A stretch of 64,000 bases of DNA, taken from CAXKXX01 sp964059975 (GTDB lineage Bacteria; Pseudomonadota; Gammaproteobacteria; Enterobacterales; Enterobacteriaceae). A program made the position numbers and the translations under genes. Below, piece by piece: positions 60,060 through 64,000 of this stretch. The notes under the pieces are model-generated. The model was not told the origin of the DNA and made no database searches. It saw only the letters and a list, made by a program, of their open reading frames with translations. The stretch is taken from the NCBI GenBank assembly GCA_964059975.1, contig CAXKXX010000003.1, positions 62,001-126,000 on the forward strand. Reading direction: 5' to 3'. Every line of letters starts with the position of its first letter. Within the stretch, counting starts at the first letter, position 1.

Positions 60060-62106
60060 ACGATTTTTAGGTGTATCGCTGTTTATCACAGTTTTAGGTA
60101 TTGCGCACTATTAACTCATTAATAACTCAATAAAGTAAGTAAATTTACATTTATATCGGCGATATATCGCGTGTGCTTAAAAAAATAAATAATTTTTATA
60201 TCAGGTTTCGTTTTATAAAAGTCGGAGCTACCACATTCATGGATGTGATGGGCTGTATTAATAGACCCACTTGTTAGTCAGTAACGAATGAACTTAATTC
60301 GATACTTTTTAAGATGTGCTAAATCTAAGCGATGCGGAGAGGTATCATCTAGATACGGATCAAGTTTTGATAATCATTCATTAGATCGTCGAGAGACTTC
60401 AATGGTTTATTACCAACACTGGCAGCTCAATTATTAAACTTTATGAGGCGGGGCGCATTATCGTCATAACTCTCTTTCTGACGTATCGCTAGATTTAAAG
60501 AGGTTGTATTGGCGCCTATATCTAGCTATTTTTTATTTAATAGATGCTCCTTGAACATTATTGTGTCGTTTTATTTTCTGTAACGTGCACTTTTAATTCC
60601 GTCCCACGACATTATGTTATCTTCGAAGGCTTCACTAATTTCTAGAGACTCGGCGCTGGTCGGCATCAGAATATCTTGTATCACTCTTTACTCGAAGTGA
60701 TCGTGCTTTGATGCGGTAAAGTTTCTGGAAAGAATACTGCGCTGATCCTAGTTTTGATCATTCGGGACTCGGAGTATGATTGTAAGTACGGTTTATTGGC
60801 TGATGCTGATGAACTGTGTTTTTAGTAGCGAAAGTTATTTATCGGACGGTAAGATTGTAGTCATGATCCTGTGTCGCTGCTTTAGATATCTCGGAGGTAG
60901 ACATGCTAAAATAATTTATTACTATAAATAATTTACTACTATAGTGTACCTTGATAGTAGGCTATTGCATCAGTATCGGAGTCTTTACGGAGTTCCCCGT
61001 TATTATCTGGTTCTTGTGCTACTAGACGACTCAGAATGAACGGCCTAGACGACTATACTTCTGCGTTTAATGCCCCACCCCTCTATTCCGCGACGATCGA
61101 TAGTCATATTTTTTAGATTCTGAGTTGTACTTTTACACTATTGGTTAATCCTACATAAAATCTGGGGGTATCGAGTGCTATCGATTTCTCATTTTTAATA
61201 GTTTTAATGCTTATCTTTACCTCGCGCTTTTCGAGATAAAATCGGGCGCGCGTCTTTAGCAAGTAGACGAAACCTTTTAACTAATCAATTGCGTCTACCG
61301 TATTGTAAGAGCCTTGACTGATTTCCACAATACAGTCACCCACCGTGATTGCTTTCATCTACTCTCTTGAACTATCTGGAAGTTGAACTATCCGTAATTA
61401 TAGAGTAAATCAAAGTATAATCATCCTCATATTTACAACATTACGTCAATAACTATCTAGTAAGAGCTCATTTCCATTAAGCTCTGCAGTAATTGCGCGG
61501 GGAAAGGTAGTTTCTGTGGTCAATTTTATATGCAAAAGCATTCGTCGTTAACTGAAGTACATCCTCGCTGTTATTTTAGGTCAGGCGCTTAATGACAAAC
61601 TGATAACGTTTAGTATGATAACGTTTAGTAAGTGCGTTATAGATCTGTTTATCGGTCTTTCTGGCTAGCTTAAGATTCAACTGATTGTGGATAAGTTTCG
61701 CATCCCATAAACGAGTCAACTCAGATTTATCTCTAGGCTATGATCTTTTCCTTCGATCAAGATCGATAGTGGCCCTCCCCCACGAAATTATTGGTTTTTT
61801 TAGCACCGAAGCGCATGTGTATGGCGTTCAAAAACGCCATTTCGGTGTCAAATTATATACAGCAGGTCATGATTATAGTCCAGCGCATTGAGGTAGCCAT
61901 CAAGGAGCGTGCTTGAAAATTCTAGATCAAGAGTGCACTGACGATAATAAGAAAAAGTGAAACATGAAACTAACCTTCCGCTGAGTAGCTATAGCGTGCT
62001 ATTTGAGATATTTGATCAATAGTAATGTTGTCTGTCTCTCTTCCACAGGTGACCTCCCCATGCATAAAATTAATAATACGGGTGTTAATTTAACAAATTT
62101 ATTCAT
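60060..62106 (-). pseudogene. prc: prc remnant (tail-specific periplasmic protease)
   Basis: Fills the prc position between proQ and htpX. Start: MNKFVKLTPVLLILCMG at 62106 (MNMFFRLTALAGLLAIAG); then NITIDQI (DITRADQI), FTFSYYRQCTLDLE (FTRSHYRQFDLDQ), FSSTLLDGYLNALDYNHDLL near 61875-61935 (FSAKIFDRYLNLLDYSHNVL). Near 60845-60910, FSMSTSEISKAATQDHDY matches FSASASEIFAAAMQDYGR, the catalytic serine region. Frames change between pieces and stops are frequent; a 15-bp tandem duplication lies at 61601-61630. The downstream limit is estimated. Confidence 0.85.
61601..61630. repeat. Tandem duplication, 15-bp unit, inside prc remnant
   Basis: TGATAACGTTTAGTA at 61601-61615 and 61616-61630, perfect copies. 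Confidence 0.95.
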
Positions 62107-62124
62107 TTGTTAGTCGTCCCCATA

Positions 62125-62855
62125 TCAGAATATTAGGTGTTCCGAAGTTAAAATCATCGCTAGACCAGAAAAGAATTGCATACGTATACTTTTTGTTACT
62201 TTAAGTATAGTTTCAGTCATCAGGATCTTACTTTCCTTAACTTTAATTTCTTGAATAATATTGATTTTAAAGATATCCGTTACAATAAGCGGATAGACTA
62301 GCTGTCTACTTGTGTACCGATTTAGATTGAGAGATTTCTGCAAGTATAAAGCGTAACTTTTGACTCGCCGTATACCTTTACTTCGTAAAGTACATTTTTT
62401 AATTTTATGGCGGGAAGGAAAGAGATTCGGAGCACAATCTACATGCTTTTTAGTACTTTTTACAACACGCTTCGATTGAAGACGCACTTTGGCTTCTTCA
62501 AGTTTTTCAAGTGTAATCGACGTGCTTCATCTCTAGCTTGCCACGTGGATTTCCCTTCTAGATCAATACGTTTATTTCCAACTTTGACACTGTACAGATA
62601 TCGTCAACTTAGCGTATAAAGGCGCAAATAATCGCGCAGCTGTGTTTTCTGACCTTTACTTCCCCTCGTTTATTCAATCAAATTCATTCCTGAAAATACT
62701 AATTTTTAATGGGTGCATGTCACCCTCAGAACCAAAAAAGAGCGGAAAACGCTGGATAAGAAAGGAAATAACTTCTTTATAAGAAAGGCAATAGCTTCTT
62801 TAATAAGAAAGGAAATAGCTTCTTTATTAGAGTTCAAGTTGAGTTCATTTTCCAT
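62125..62855 (-). pseudogene. proQ: proQ remnant (RNA chaperone ProQ)
   Basis: Near full-length but broken. Start MENELNLNSNKEAISFL (E. coli MENQPKLNSSKEVIAFL); QRFPLFFGSEGDMHPLKISI ([20 protein letters not shown]); KTQLRDYLRLYTLS, stop, RYLYSVK ([22 protein letters not shown], TGG to TGA); RIDLEGK; after a frameshift TLEKLEEAKVRLQSKR; and a C-terminal part open for 120 codons ending KSIRMQFFSGLAMILTSEHL, IF, stop. At least one nonsense change, two frameshifts and a triplicated 24-bp segment. ProQ binds structured RNAs through its N-terminal domain, which is the broken part. The open C-terminal frame (62125-62487) is probably not translated from a proper start. Confidence 0.93.
62758..62828. 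repeat. Three tandem copies of a 24-bp unit inside proQ remnant
   Basis: AAGAAAGGAAATAGCTTCTT-type units at 62758-62780 (23 bp), 62781-62804 and 62805-62828 (24 bp). On the coding strand each encodes KEAISFLI-like residues, so the KEVIAFL segment of ProQ was triplicated; the unequal 23-bp copy shifts the frame. Confidence 0.92.
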
Positions 62856-62910
62856 GAAACTCTCTAATTATAAAGGATTTTCTAACGCACTCCGACCTAA
62901 GCAGGAATAA

Positions 62911-63290
62911 TTATACTGACGCAGCCGAAAGGTTCCGAGCTAACCTTAGATTCGCTAAAAGAAATAATAATTTATTTTTCGGTATCACACTGTTGCAGGT
63001 ACATACACTCTCGAGAGCGTTGATTTTAAGTCTTCTATATTTTCTTATGAAAACTGAAATTTTTCGTATGGTTAAATTTATTTTTGTTTTCTTGCTCTTT
63101 TTCTGCATAAATTAAACGGTTATATACAGCAGATCTTTTGGGTTAATCTAAAGGTTTCTTCCGGATTTCCCATATCTAGCACTCTCTGAATGAAGATTCT
63201 TCGAATCATCAGACTCAATCTTTTTACGCTTCTGTAAGCTTAGAGCTGACGATTAAAAACACTCTCTTTCTATCTCAAAGATTTCTGGAT
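62911..63290 (-). pseudogene. msrC: msrC remnant (free methionine-R-sulfoxide reductase)
   Basis: msrC (yebR) precedes proQ in E. coli. Minus-strand pieces in order: ALSLQKRKKIESDDSKNLHS (TAVARNQVQRIEDVHVFDGH, ungapped with IE and H kept); KTKINLTIRKISVFIR (KNQIIGVLDIDSTVFGR); ALESVCT (QLEKVLAT). A frame of 65 codons at 62911-63108 covers the last two but is fused to unrelated sequence at its end. Not functional. Confidence 0.65.
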
Positions 63291-64000
63291 AGAGTTTTAA
63301 AAAAGTACTTAACTAGAAAGCATATATAAACGTTTAAGCGATCTATCCTAGAGTTAATAATCTAATTTCGCATTACTATCTAATTCCGTATTACTCTTTA
63401 TTTCTTTATTTTTCTAACATATAAGGATCGATTTAACACTAGATATCGAGGTTAAATTCCGGTGATAAAATTACCTAACGTCATGCTCTTTTTAATCGAT
63501 CAAAGTAGTATTTATTTGATCTAAGTATTCCTCGCCGCTCACACCCGATGTGGCATGAAATGTCGACTAACCTATTTTATAGCAAGGCGCTCGTTGTGAT
63601 GATATATTAAATTTTAATGCTTTTTTTTAAAAATAGCTTATATAATGAAATATTTAACGTGGGAAATGACTACTCGACGCGCATTTTTTTATTCATTAAA
63701 AACGCTACTGAGCTCGCCAGGATCTAACGTTAATGAGCTGAAAACCATTTTCAGGATCTAATGCCGGAGTGTTAAGTATTCCGATTCCCTTTTTAATTTA
63801 GCTATGAAAGAACCTTCCTTGAAGAGGTAATTTTAGTTGACTTAAGAGTCAACTAAAATTTTTAACGGACTTTTTGAATTGCTCGGAATAGAGCTAGCTA
63901 GAATTGAAAACGGGATCAAGATCTTAATTTTACTAAAACTGCTAATATTTGTTAAAGAATTTTACTCCGAGTATTGAATATCAATCTCTAAGATATTGCA
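63291..64000. other. Right-end non-coding stretch
   Basis: Contains what may be the unaligned 5' end of msrC, then AT-rich DNA with no gene. A 14-bp inverted repeat (63829-63842 / 63847-63860, loop TAAG) followed by T residues could act as a weak terminator. Direct repeats of GGATCTAA lie near 63719 and 63754. Confidence 0.45.

Noticed and set aside
61685..61891. 68-codon plus-strand frame
   Set aside because: It lies antisense to the prc remnant, which explains the sequence better.

Overview
The window looks like part of the chromosome of a reduced-genome gammaproteobacterial (Enterobacterales) insect endosymbiont, possibly a Sodalis-type lineage. That placement is inference. The evidence is 29 intact-looking genes, all close relatives of Escherichia coli proteins, several still in E. 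coli-like blocks (tRNA-Lys/tRNA-Val/gltX/tRNA-Ala/nupC, feoABC, artPIQM, trmB-mutY-yggX, ligA/cysK/ptsI, pdxB-truA, lptD-surA-pdxA-ksgA-apaH, tRNA-Cys/tRNA-Leu). They sit in very AT-rich DNA with unusually low coding density. No transposase, phage gene, CRISPR array or rRNA gene was seen.

Layout. 1-4.1 kb: remains of nlpI, then deaD and its decayed tail. 4.1-17.4 kb: putA, ynfM and rnb, separated by long silent stretches. 17.4-21.2 kb: tRNA-Lys, tRNA-Val, gltX, tRNA-Ala, nupC. 23.6-28.3 kb: feoABC and queA. 29.7-33.5 kb: tRNA-Cys, tRNA-Leu, artPIQM. 33.7-43.8 kb: yggL remains, trmB, mutY, yggX, ligA without its BRCT domain, remains of zipA and cysZ, cysK, remains of ptsH, ptsI, remains of crr, tRNA-Asn. 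44.2-50.4 kb: apbE, flk remains, pdxB, usg remains, truA, dedA remains, apaH. 50.4-57.6 kb: apaG remains, ksgA, pdxA, surA, lptD, djlA, rluA remains. 59.1-63.4 kb: htpX, then remains of prc, proQ and msrC.

The main result is that many spacers are not empty. When translated they still align, collinearly and with stops and frameshifts, to the protein expected at that place in the E. coli gene order. The clearest are nlpI, cysZ, ptsH, usg, prc, proQ, msrC and the lost BRCT end of ligA. These were recognised by comparing translations with remembered E. coli sequences, so alignments should be run to confirm them.

Functionally, what survives is information processing (rnb, gltX, trmB, truA, queA, ksgA, deaD), DNA repair (mutY, ligA), outer-membrane assembly (surA, lptD), import of ferrous iron, arginine and nucleosides, proline breakdown (putA), late steps of cysteine synthesis (cysK) and two pyridoxal phosphate genes (pdxA, pdxB). 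Several survivors have lost terminal or regulatory domains: PutA its DNA-binding domain, LigA its BRCT domain, DeaD its basic tail. PTS enzyme I is intact between a dead ptsH and a probably dead crr. I found no sign of a novel defence or mobile system; the interest is in the decay record and the odd survivors.
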